Below, piece by piece: positions 47,885 through 58,700 of a stretch of DNA of 64,000 bases. The notes under the pieces are model-generated. The model searched no databases and was not told the DNA's origin. It worked only from the letters and a program-made list of their open reading frames with translations. Location of the stretch: positions 12,433 to 76,432 of the forward strand of contig QNGE01000749.1 in NCBI GenBank assembly GCA_008508345.1. The letters are read 5' to 3'. The stretch is from Paragonimus westermani (Eukaryota > Platyhelminthes > Trematoda > Plagiorchiida > Troglotrematidae). A program made the translations under genes and the position numbers. Numbering within the stretch: position 1 is the stretch's first letter; each line of letters opens with the position of its first letter.

Positions 47885-48255
47885 GGTTTTCAAACTGTGT
47901 ATTCGTTTGACGTTGATTCCCTTTGTACAAACGTTCCTCATCGTGAGACAGTTGAGTGTTTATGTGATCATATTTCTGGCCAAAATTGTGATATAGGTGT
48001 TTAACTTAAATATTTTCCGGATCTTAACCTACTTTTACAGAAAACATCGGATTCACTCTTGAAGAATTTTCCCATGGACAAGCAGACAGAGTGGCTATGG
48101 ATAGTCAGTTAGGCCCAACACTGGCCGACGCCTTCTTGGAAATGATAGAACGTCAAGTCCCAGATAAGCTTGCCGAAACATTAGTTTACAAACGGTTTGT
48201 TGACATTTTGACCTTTACGAGTGGTGATTATTCTGGTTTGTCTTCAACCTCCTAA
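47885..48255 (+). pseudogene. PLE reverse transcriptase palm, broken
   Basis: The first piece (47885 on) reads SFDVDSLCTNVPHRETVE, the first catalytic Asp motif of PLE RTs. After a frameshift, 48076-48255 reads DRVAMDSQLGPTLADAFLE, the conserved VAMGSPLGP..AD block, then YKRFVDILTF. In PLEs this last motif carries YVDD or FVDD; here one Asp is missing in frame (VD at 48199-48204). The enzyme would copy element RNA at a nicked target. Confidence 0.78.
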
Positions 48256-48278
48256 ACTCCGTTTGCCTGAGTCTATCC

Positions 48279-48881
48279 TTGTCTCAAGAAAGGAAATCAA
48301 ACGGCAGTTTAGGTTTCTTGGATGTACTTATCACCCGGCATGAGGATGCGACATTACAGCGATCGGGCCATGGTAGAGCAACAAGAGGCGGGCAATATCT
48401 TCAGTTCTCCAGCTTTGCCCAGATAGCATACATGCGGAGTTGGATCAAAACCTCATTTCGTTGGGTCAGGTGTATTTGTACCCCTGATAAGCTGCAGACA
48501 GAGAAAGAGGTACTAAGGAAAGCGTTAGTGGCAAACGGATATCCTGGAAAGCTTATAGGTATCCACAGCTTGATCAGCAAATGTAATGGGCCTGTCCAAA
48601 CAGCTCGAAAGGAAGACATATTTCTGTTTTTGCAATTCAAAGATGGTCTCTTGACAAACGACACCATGCATAAATTGAAATCTGTCTTATCCCGAAAGTA
48701 TGCGGCTGTCCAATTACGTTTGGTTCAAGTCAGCAAACGCAGCGAACGCAGTTTGTCTGACTATTCTGTCTCTCACGCTGTCTATCAGTTCACTTCCAGT
48801 CGTGGTAACATTTACAAAGGCAGAACAGACAGAAAGTTGTCTCAGCGAGTGGCAGAACCCAACCCGAACTGGTTAAACTAG
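48279..48881 (+). pseudogene. PLE RT C-terminus and GIY-YIG endonuclease start
   Basis: This open frame of 200 codons is the best-kept part. Residues 11-20 (LGFLDVLITR) form the FLDV motif after the RT palm. Residues 67-90 (CTPDKLQTEKEVLR, then ANGYPG) form the thumb. Residues 132-150 form the linker (LKSVLSRKYAAVQLRLVQ). Residues 168-190 form the start of the nuclease, VYQFTSSRGNIYKGRTDRKL, with YKG in place of YIG and the paired Cys lost. The frame ends at a stop after NPNWLN, so most of the nuclease is absent. Confidence 0.85.
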
Positions 48882-48974
48882 CTTATGACACAACAGTGGC
48901 AAACCTGTGAATCCACATCATCGATTGCTAAGCGCGTCGTAATAACAGGTCACTGAGTTGACCCATTTAGATCG

Positions 48975-49065
48975 CTGATGAGTAATCAGGGATTTGGTTA
49001 GCTTCAAGTTGAAAACCACCCACACTTGATCACAACCTTCGCATTCAGACAGACTTTCCCGCCAT
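48975..49065 (-). mobile_element. SINE tail fragment
   Basis: On the minus strand this reads GTCTGTCTGAATGCGAAGG, GATCAAGTGTGGGTGG, TTCAACTTGAAGCTAACC and AAATCCCTGATTACTC, the 3' part of the SINE at 10860 and 61977. Head and leader are missing, as expected from 5' truncation. Confidence 0.75.
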
Positions 49066-49069
49066 TTAA

Positions 49070-51680
49070 ATCATTCAGCATACTGTTACACCATCAGAAC
49101 CCGGAGCTACAGATTTTTAGTGAAGCTATGCTGATTGGAACTCATCTGTTGACGCTATATGCACAGAATTAGTTGAAGCAACTCATAAGGTTGCCGTGGT
49201 GGTGATTGTATGCGTGTTCGTACTCTGTCTATCTCTATTTGTCTGTTATATACAACTTGTACGTTATGCGTTTGTGACTGATTAGCGTAAACTAAATGCC
49301 AATATATCGCAACATGTCTTTTTTCTGCATTGATGAGGTTGTTGAAGAGAACCTATTGTTTCTAGAAAATGTTGTTTCAAGTTAGCAGATGGTTCAGAAT
49401 TTAATGCACGTGATTATGGACGGAAAATTCACAGAAAGCACGATACCACTGTTATTGCAGTGATCATATATCGGGTTTGTACATCCGTGTTAATCAACCG
49501 GGGCATGTTGCCTATCGTACCATGGGCATTTTTTTCCGGTTTCGCTTAGGATAGTTCAATTGTATTTTCTGATATTCATATTGTACGACACTTCTGGAGT
49601 TCAAAATTCCCTTCACACACCCCTGTCATGCTCTTTCCCGCGACCTCCTGTAGCTGGCCCTTGTTAATGATATTCTTGCAATCAGCTTCTAAAAGTACTA
49701 ATTATCCATCCCGCCCCTTTCAGTTAGTGAATTTCAATCACTTACCTACAGCCCCGTTGCTGTCTGTCAGTCGCACCCTCCTCATCCCTGTAAATACGGT
49801 CTTCTCACGGGGCATCTTGGAAGTGTCAACAACAGATTCGTCTGAAAGAAGGCCGGGTATGAAGACACACATAGGACCGAACCGGTCGTATTCTGTTGGT
49901 TCATCTTTACCTGGGGATTGCCTTTGTTTGCCCACCCTTGATGGCCTATTGTGGTCAAACAGAGCACTTTGTCCAGCGAATGCAAACAAATTGAGGTTTG
50001 TTTCTGTACTTCATCCTATTGTTTATCTTGATAGTACCAGGTTTTGGGATGACTTTATTTAGTTTTGATATTTTACCTCGTTGACCGTGCATGTGTCGCT
50101 CATCGATCGCCGCAAGAGCGTTCAGATATTAACCTTATAACTTTTAACGTCAAAACTCACTTCCTTAAAACGGCTAATCGATTTCAAACAGTGGATCTTC
50201 CCGTGTGAGTTACCAGTCCTAGTTTTCTGTTTTAACCAAGTGGGTTATTTTCAAATAGAACTGTCTGTCTTCGAATCCACTCCATGCGCTCATGGCGCAT
50301 GCACAAAAATGGGCATCGTTCAGTGACTCGTTCATTCTTCTCCGGGTGAACACACACCTATATTCTCAACTGCATACACGCCACCGATTAGCTATTGTTC
50401 CGTGGTTGTGTTACCTAACCTGTCGGTCTGGTCAGGCAAAAACAATTGCTTTGTAGATTGAATAGAGGTGTTTCTTTTGAGTACCATGCCTTGTGGCGAA
50501 AGAAATAAAATACTAGTTTCAAGTTGCGCGTTTGAGTCTCCAGTGCTGAAATTCATAGAGACATATGCGCACGTATGAAAGCCAGGTGTATGCAGAGTTT
50601 TCTCTAGCATTGCACATAAGTGAAGTAGAAGAATGGTGAGAACTGAGCTCAGTTTAGAGAAACATGATTCTCTGACTGAATAATGGCTACGATATAGTCA
50701 GGCGACCTATTTTTGTCTTGATTTTCCTAATTGGCCTAATGGGTATGAAGGTGACAACGACATTGATAGTGACAAGTGGTGCTAGTCTCGACCATCCAGA
50801 CAGGTTAATGGATGTGGTTGCCTGTTAACCAATAAGTAGTGTACTCAGACAGACGGAAATGTGCACAGCAAAATGGTTCATTCACTAATCGATATGATGT
50901 TTTTCATGCTCATAGGTCCGTACATGGTTACAAGAGGTCTTCTCTTGCATGTTATTGGCCCTGTATCGGACGGCTTGTGTGTGGAAAGAAAGTGAATAGG
51001 AGTAAATAAAGGGACCGCCGTATCACTGACAAACACTGAAACAACAGTCCGCCAGATATGCCCGTGATTGTTGACTAGAACGACTGAGAGAAAAATAGTA
51101 GGACAGGTCGTCCCACATATGTGTCCCAATCGAGTAAAATTTTAGCACTTAATTGACTCAACCGGGTTGACATATTTGGGCAGCGCTTTCTAGTGTGAAC
51201 AGGCCTTAATTATGAAGCGGTTCCGTTTACAGTATAACCTTCCTACCCTACAACCCAGTTTCGATGAGTGATCCTTTGGATCTTCATCCTTTTTTATTGG
51301 GTGGAGCTGCTCCAATGGATGACCATGGGTATGAAGTACTTTATGGGTAAGAATTGTCTACCCTGAGATATTCGTATTTCACCTAGAATTTGATTGCTCG
51401 TTGCTCTTGGTCCGTAATTTTTCCAGCCTCATAATTCTTTTAATGGCCCTTTTGTGAGTACTTTCAGCAGGTGCTAATCCCTTTATGAGATAAGGACGAG
51501 AGGCCTGTACCTTCCTTCCCAGATATGGCTAGATTTTGGAGGTGAACCTAGTAGGAGACACTTAAGGGTAGGATGTTCCGCAAGTCCCTCCTAGAGGTTC
51601 AAGTTTAGTTGTGTCCCTTTAGCTTTGACGACAATCTTCTGCACAGATTCACACTGTTTTTCATTAGGGTTCCTCCACGT
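49070..51680. other. No gene recognised; 3' part may be LINE tail
   Basis: A 144-codon plus ORF at 49628-50062 is opposed by two minus ORFs and has no known motif. From about 51250 the sequence may be the decayed 3' region of the minus-strand LINE that follows. Confidence 0.45.
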
Positions 51681-51689
51681 GCTGGTTTG

Positions 51690-52660
51690 AATACCCTTGC
51701 TTCCTCTTGGTAGTCGTCAGTACCATTTTGATGACGAATATGCATGAGCCTTCATTTGTTGACATTGAACGATAAGTTATTTCTTAGGGAAAACTGGTTC
51801 AGATAGTTCATGCCGTTCTGCGAGATTATCGTGTCTTTCCGTTATTCCGGACCTCGCCAGATTTGTGTGATCGGCGTAGAGCAACATCGGTAACTTGACT
51901 ACGTTGGGTCGTTCAAGACCGAAGAGGATGAACAACATGGTTCACGACATGAGTCCTTGCGGAACGCCACTGTTAAGAAGGAACCATTTCGACGTCGAAC
52001 CTAGGTTCAGTTAGATAATCCTTAAGCCACGCTAGTAAGGGTTCATCTATTCCATAGCCGTGAAGTTTTTGTTTTTAGATGAAGTGAACAAACCTGCTGA
52101 TGAAGCTGAAAGGTTAAGATGAACCAAATCCGTGACCAGCCCTGCACCAGCATCCGTCATCCGAAAGTCATGAGCATTCAGCAGATTTGTGCCGCATGAT
52201 TATATTACAGAATCCACGTTGCGCCTTGGTGAGTAAGAGGTCGTCAAACTTAGCTCTGAGGGAACCAACTGGCAAGCGGTCTATTACTCTGGAAACTACT
52301 GAAAGCACCCCTATTGACTGATGATTTACTGAGTCATCTCTGATTCCGCTTTTGAAGATAGGTGAGTGTGAAGTGTTTCCAGATATCCGGTAGACGGCCA
52401 GTTGATAAGGTTGATTACAAAGCAGTGCACGCAGTTAAGGTTATTTAGTGGCACAACTTTTCAAGACAATGGATGAAAGTCAGGCCTTGACCGGATGCAT
52501 TGTAAGTTAGCAGGTTGCCCGATTTGGTTCTGAGTTGTGAAACTGAGATTTGAGTGTGATTCAATCAAGTTGCCCTTTTGCGCTTAAAAGTCGCTCGTGC
52601 TTTACAGTTACTTACTACTTCCCCTATTTTGTTGGTCGCTTCTCCATCTGTATTGGTAAA
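51690..52660 (-). pseudogene. CR1/Jockey-like LINE reverse transcriptase relic
   Basis: On the minus strand the RT blocks come in order in shifting frames. LPDIWKHF lies near 52400. A clean run (52167-52350) reads GIRDDSVNHQSIGVLSVVSR and LLTKAQRGFCN. LHGYGIDEPLLAWLKDYL lies near 52040, SGVPQGLMS near 51960, and MLLYADHTN at 51865-51882, the YADD catalytic site with the second Asp changed to His. LMHIRHQNGT near 51730 follows. The lesions make it inactive. No endonuclease domain or 3' repeat tail was identified. Confidence 0.85.
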
Positions 52661-54040
52661 TTCACTAGAGGTTTAGATTTGCGAAATACCAACTGTAATC
52701 CTCATGTGCGCTGAGTTCTCTGTGAAAAAGCTGAAGACTTGCCTTCAGCTTCGAGTAAAACTGCGTTGGTAGTAAACTGTTCCCGCCTGAAAACACCCAT
52801 TATACGCCTGCGCCACACAAAAATTTTAACGGATGCAAGCTGATGTAACGCGCCTTTTTCTCTGTCAAACTTTTTGTCCCGACTTGGATGCTTTACTTGG
52901 ATCCTTGCTGTCCGGCTTCACTCGGTCTACTAGCGCGGAATCAGGAAGAACATGGCTGTGTAGAAAACATGCTGCAATGCATGTAATTACATCACGAGTT
53001 GGTCGTCAAATATAGCCAATTACACGTTGAACCGATGTTTAGTGGTCTCGGCTACTTCGAGATTTACTGGCACAGTATGGTCAATTCCATAGCCGCTGCA
53101 CTCTGATTGGTTTATCGAGCTAGCACCATACCCACCCCCACTTTCATGTTTCATCCTGGTTGGTTCAACTGGAAAACTTAACACGCCAGTGTTTGGTTGA
53201 TGAACGATTTCGTCAGCCGTCACCGATGACCTGTTCAAGTTATTTCGATGATGTCGTCTCCTAACACAAGATCAGTTTTACCCCCCTGACACCTGTTCTA
53301 TTTTGAAAGTTTTAGTGTGATCAGACCTTGGGTTCGATTTCTCAGGTGTCTTGACTGCTAGTTCGGTGACACTATACTGGAACATGCCTGTTAACAGCAT
53401 CAGAAACATTCTTAGCGACGAACTACCAGTGATAATTTTTGATGAGCATAACGATGAGGTCAGGTAATCCAACCTAACTGAGTTTTCTTCATTCCCGTGG
53501 ATAATGTCTGGCAACAGACCTTTAGAACCGTATTTTAGAGAATTTATTGTGTAGTTTCTTGCAGCCAGCTGGATTCACTTATCCCTTGATCATCATCATC
53601 AAGTCTGGTTGTGATTTTTAGATTACCTGTCATGCCAGCCTCGTTCTGAAGAATGCGACGAAGATACGACGACGCTTGGCCCACCCACCACCTGGTATGG
53701 TCCTGGACACGCTGAAATAGTTTGCCTTCCTTCATCATGCCGAAGAATTCCCCGGCGGAAGAAGATGTTGCAGTATTAAGGAAACAGTTTCTTGAAATCT
53801 AGCTGCAGCTGTTTAAAATCCGAAGATCAAAAGATGGAATTCAATTTAGAACGTTTTGTAAGTACGTGCCGGCTCCCCCGTGCGTAGACGCAATGTACAG
53901 CTTGTGCCAACCAAAGAAACGAAGTTGTGAGCGATGTTCACTGTTTGCCAGGGGGATCGAATGACATTGACAAGAATAAACCAGGCCCTCAGGTGTAATC
54001 CAAATGAAGGGCTACATCATCCCACTTTGCAACTTCTCCT
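52661..54040. other. No gene recognised
   Basis: This would hold the upstream part of the minus-strand LINE, but no endonuclease motif was readable. Several 60-80 codon minus ORFs lack domains. Confidence 0.45.
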
Positions 54041-54043
54041 ACT

Positions 54044-54355
54044 GTTGTGAGCCGAGAACGCGGATGGTATAAGGGCTATTAATTCGGAAAACCAGTTCAT
54101 GAGTTAGGCGTTTCAACAGGACCACAAGCAAAAGCACTCATCTGCGTATGGCACTGGTCTAAGAAAGTCACTTTTGCCACGGACGCCAGTACTCAGTTCT
54201 TTAATGTGGCAAGAACCATTTCATGCAATGCTGCACTCTATTGTTGTTTGTTGTATTTTTCCGGCGGCCATTTCAGTGTCGAACTCAATGCTCTTGCTTC
54301 ACTACTGAAAAGTAGCGGTGGGAGTAGTATAGTGCGATCACTCGCCCTTCCTACA
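54044..54355. repeat. Unidentified dispersed repeat, copy 2
   Basis: This is the second copy of the repeat at 39595-39905, same orientation and diverged. It shares the opening GTTGTGAGCCGAGAACGCGG and several later blocks. Coding status is unknown. Confidence 0.75.
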
Positions 54356-55111
54356 CTATCACTACGCAACACTATCATATCAGGCTGAGAAAATTCTTCT
54401 GCATGTACATTTTTCAACAGGTCCTTATGCCTAACATAAATGTGTCTCACCGAGAACAAAGGTCTCGAAACTTTCCCAGTTTGCTTTAGAGCGAGGACTT
54501 AGTGTAAAAGCAATATTAAGAGCCAGTTTCTTTGCTTACAGTAGACACAGTAGATGAATCTAATTAGGAAGATATTTTAAGTTAAAAGGACTGATTTAGT
54601 ATGTTTCTTGTGCCTTGAGAGTCCCGTGCCCTACTGAACTGTTGGATAGTCGGGATTCAACTGAACTCGTGGGTTGGTTTCCATTTGACCACATGTTGTT
54701 TGGGGCCATCTTCGTAGCAACTATACAGGGTTTTATAACAGTTTACAGTGGTCTCAACTTAGATCTAATATTTTGTAGTTTGTTTGACTGGTACCTTATC
54801 ACAGTAGGCAACTCTGAGCAGGCTGAAGGTCAAGCTACATTCGCAGTTTCACCACTTTTCCTGTTAGGGTGGTCATTATCAACAGTCGAGGCCTCTTTAC
54901 CGAGGCCAAGTAATTCCGCCGGGGTAGACGGTGTACACCGACGACTGTCAGATAAGAGATACCAGAGAGTGGTTCTAGGAATTGCTACTTGTCTATATCA
55001 TTAGTCCGTAGAACAACAGCATCAGAGTTTTCTGAGGCAGGTATGCTGTGCATAGTAATGTTCTTGTCAAGTTTCTGGACTACTAACAAGTAGTATGGCA
55101 GATTTATGAAT
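54356..55111. other. No gene recognised
   Basis: A 129-codon plus ORF at 54615-55004 has a hydrophobic middle part but no recognised family. Confidence 0.45.
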
Positions 55112-55140
55112 TTAGATGAGACCCAACTGTGAAATGTCAG

Positions 55141-55220
55141 GGCTTCGGCTGGATTCGAACCAGCGACAGACACAGCATGCCTCAACGCGGCAAGCGCTCT
55201 ACCAGCTGAGCTACGAAGCC
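55141..55220 (-). tRNA. tRNA-like gene, probably not functional
   Basis: On the minus strand, 80 bases form a tRNA outline: 7-bp acceptor stem GGCTTCG/CGAAGCC, D-arm and A-box TAGCTCAGCTGGTAGAGCG, and T-arm GCTGG-TTCGAAT-CCAGC with the B-box GGTTCGAATCC. The anticodon arm is poor: a 4-bp stem TGCC/GGCA around GCGTTGA, without the usual T before the anticodon, and a 13-base variable region. If read literally the anticodon would be GTT. Good promoter boxes with a weak anticodon arm suit a tRNA-derived SINE head or pseudogene rather than a working tRNA. No CCA is encoded, as is normal in eukaryotes. Confidence 0.6.
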
Positions 55221-55228
55221 ACACCAGG

Positions 55229-55286
55229 AGCGCTTGCCGCGTTGAGGCATGCTGTGTCTGTCGCTGGTTCGAATCCAGCCGAAGCC
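55229..55286 (+). pseudogene. Inverted partial copy of the tRNA-like sequence
   Basis: The plus strand carries the same tRNA from the D-arm to the 3' acceptor (AGCGCTTGCC to CGAAGCC), with an intact B-box but no A-box or 5' acceptor strand. It is the right arm of the palindrome. Confidence 0.85.
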
Positions 55287-55438
55287 CTGACTTTTCACAG
55301 TTGGGTCTCATCTAAGTTTCTGGATCTCAGACAACGGTTGCAAACGTGTGTATTCGCTCTAGTCAAAGAGTATCCTTGCTGAGCCATCACTTTTACTGTA
55401 GCTGACTTGTTACATCGTCCTTAGTTTATCGAAGGCAG

Positions 55439-55750
55439 CTAAGGCATGAAGAGTAGCTCACAGTGGACGCGATAATAGAGCGTACTTAGTATCAGAGCTG
55501 TTTTTAATCCTCTGAAGTAAAAACAAGCCATATAACTAATGTGAGAGACAGAATGGTCAGTCAGACTGCGTCCGCGATTGTGTAGAACAAGTCCTTTGGT
55601 GGTTTGAACCAGGCGTAATTGGGCAGCCGTATATGTACGGGTTAGGGCACACTTCAGTTTGTGCTTGATGTCGTTCGCATGCTTTTGCGTATATAAAACT
55701 TCGGATGTTGCGCTTACTTTGTCATAAGCATTGTGATTCAGTGTTGCCAT
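55439..55750 (-). pseudogene. Penelope-like element relic (linker region)
   Basis: The minus frame of 103 codons reads KHANDIKHKLKCALTRTYTA at about 23-42, then AQLRLVQTTKG and SLTDHSVSHISYMACFYF. This aligns with the PLE linker and nuclease start at 48279-48881 (LKSVLSRKYAAVQLRLVQ, SLSDYSVSHAVYQF). The nuclease itself is unreadable past that point. It is a separate and diverged copy. Confidence 0.72.
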
Positions 55751-58700
55751 TTGGTGCTGACTAGTAGACTTGTTTCAGTATAGTCATCAAGCCTGTTCGC
55801 TCTGCTTTACGAGTACACTCAAGATCAAAACCCACCTAATGAGTGGTCACGGAAGATCACAGTTGGTACGAAGACCTAGAGTCAAAAGTACTTGAAAGTT
55901 TTAACTGGTAACTTTTTTTTTGCAACTGGTGATGGAAATACTAAACAAGCCAAAAATGAATTATCACTTGTGTGTGCACGAACAACACATGTGTTGATGA
56001 CTCATTCCGCTGTCATGCTTATTGAAAAGAACCAGTGATTCAGTGAAATTGTTTATAATCTATAGGTACCTTGTTGAGTTTAGTTGTAGGTTAGCGTGCG
56101 CCAGTGAAATGATTATCATTAGGCTGGTTTTAGTGCTAACTTAATTAATGCTAAACCTGACAATCATCGATAGGTTATGGTTTGTATAATGCTTCACTTG
56201 CAGCGATGAGAGAAAGACAAATATGAATTTGAAATGGATATGGAAAAGCCTGTTACAGTCGATATTATCCTATAAATCTTCATTTTACAAGTTATCTACC
56301 TTTCGTGATACAAGGACTACAAACCATAAACTGACCTCCTGCAGAACAAGTTGATGTTAGACTCATCAATCCAGCAGATAGTCTTTAAATCTGCGTTACA
56401 CTTCATCAGTTGATAAACAAACAGTACCCGCAAACACGGGTTTTCATTTTTCATACTAATGGGTATCTGACAGTCTGTTGACAGTTGTGCACCGGCCATT
56501 CAAGTATCGGCTGACCATGGTGGTCGATAAATCCAGCTTCGGAGTGCAATCTTGACAATTTTATGGTAATCGTCGGGTCCAAGGAAATCTACTTCAGAAC
56601 ATATCGATCTCTGATGCCTTCAGAATCTTGCCTCCTTTTCCTTTGCGAGGCTGAGTTTTATAACTGATGCAATCCACATGGAGCTACTTGTAAGAAGCAT
56701 TACACTTGACTTCGTTCAGAGGGGCGAACAGCATCAGTAACTGCACCTTTCGAATGCCCCGATGATACTGGTTCACTCTTTCATTACACTTTGAGGTCTA
56801 CCACAACCCCAAAGCTCACTCCCATCGCACATTAAGTCTATAAACATCCCTAGCTACTCGCAACTCTTTGTCTATCAAAGAAACCAATAACACTCGCAGT
56901 TTAACGATTTAGTAGGAACAGGACCAGATGACCAGTGTTCCAATTTTACCGCTAACCCCGTTGTCATTAAGCAAAGCCGTTAACATCACTCGGATAACCC
57001 TACCTCTTTCTCAGTTAAGGTATGCAATACAAACTGCGCGGATTAAGACTGGCTGACTTTTGGGGGGTAGTTGAGCCAGTCAGAGTGAACAGCTTCAGCA
57101 CGTAATGGAAAATGTGATATGTGAAACTGTATAGATACCGTTGCCAGTGTGCCTTGAAAAATGATCAGCTTCTACCCAATATCAGTTTGTACCCGAAAAT
57201 AATGTTGTATATTATTGGAACTAAAATTTTTATTTTGCATTTAGTTGACCGCAGAATAAAAACTCACTGCATTGTTACGATGATAGTTTAAGTGAACTCG
57301 GAACCTAGGTAGTTCCCACTTTTGGGACTTTGCAACACTTAAACTCTATGGTTCTGTCCAAAAGGTGTAGGAGGAAGATGATCATTGTAGGTTGTTGGTA
57401 GTTCGCTTGATTTCATCGATCACATACAACGAACAAGATCGCAATCTACAAACGGTTTGTCGATAACTGAAGTACGTTTCCCGGTATGGCAATCGACCCA
57501 CTACAAACCATCTACCTACACTGGATCACGCGTTCCAAGTTATCCCGGTACGAATGCCACAAAAAATAAGAAATACAGCATTTAAATGCAGGTGAATGAC
57601 AGCTTTTTCTTGTTAGAATAGGGTAACTCTACAGATGAACATCTTCCTCTCTGAAGAATATCCTACCATCGGGTAGACAGATTGAACACTTCTATGCTTA
57701 GGGAACGTTTGAACCTTCAGTAGGATAGCTAATTATAATGTAAAGACTTACGGTGATGAGTAGCTTTACTCGCTGTTCTAGATCGGTGTTTATTTTCCAT
57801 TGTTGTTGACCGAACCTACTGCTGTATTGGAGTGAAACTATTTGCATGCTGTACATCGCGTGGAATTGCAGTTACACTCGCTCAAGTCGACTACAGACTT
57901 AACAGTCGCTGATTTCCAGGATTAGTTCAGTGTTAAATGGAAGCCATACACCCTGCACTTCCTACTATCGGCCATTTCCCCTCGTCAATAGACAGTGTGC
58001 GGGGGCGTGAGATTTGTATTGTGATGAGAGACTAAAGTGAAGTAGTAACGCTGAAGCAATCGTTCATGAAACTAGTGTTATTAACCTCACAGTAGGATGT
58101 GAAATAGGTTAATAAACTGAGTTGCTTTTGAATAGTCGGATAACAGTTTTCAGAATTAGATTACTTTCGGCTTTCCTGGAAACAATTTATGTTAGCAAAT
58201 GTGGTTCATTTGATAATTGTGCTTTTTCGTCAAAATGAACCACCTTAAAAATACGACCTTTATCACTGGTGCTATTACCCAATAGGAAATAGGATAAATG
58301 TGTAAAATTGAGTCAAGCCAAGAAGTTGCTTAGCGCATCTTGAGGAGCGAATGTTCAGCATTTATACAGTCATCTTTTCAGCAGACAGAGTATTTAGTGA
58401 AGTTTTTGGTGCGGTTTTACTACTTGATATAACCGGTAAGTGGTTCAAACGGCCATAAGAGCAATGTGTATTCTAGTGTCCTCCTGAATAGGGTTATTCA
58501 AAAGTCTACATTCAAACAACAGAATTTTCTCCCAACCTTTCTTTATCAATTTAGAAAGCTATGAGAGTGAGATGAGAAGATGGGCACATCAAAAGCTCGA
58601 GTTCCTGAAGCCAATACTAAACACTGTTCGATTAATTATAATAAATCCACAATAAAAGGCAAAGGGCGTGCATATTTGGTGATACTCTAAAACAGACTTC

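Larger units (their letters stand above)
47885..48881 (+). mobile_element. Penelope-like element relic
   Basis: RT palm, thumb and GIY-YIG endonuclease remnants follow one another in PLE order over 1 kb, in three frames. No 5' end or terminal repeat was recognised. A SINE tail lies about 90 bases downstream. Confidence 0.82.
55112..55315. repeat. tRNA-derived palindrome (87-bp arms)
   Basis: The arms 55112-55198 and 55229-55315 are inverted copies with one mismatch (55135 against 55292), around a 30-base loop. Each arm carries the 3' two-thirds of a tRNA-like sequence and the same 29-base flank (CTGAC..TCACAGTTGGGTCTCAT). The loop completes the tRNA only on the minus strand. The structure could fold as a nearly perfect hairpin. 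Confidence 0.93.

Noticed and set aside
49628..50062. 144-codon plus ORF
   Set aside because: Two minus-strand ORFs cover the same bases and no motif or exon signal was found; probably chance.
57437..57465. IYKRFVD string like the PLE RT motif
   Set aside because: Only seven residues match and no other PLE block lies nearby.
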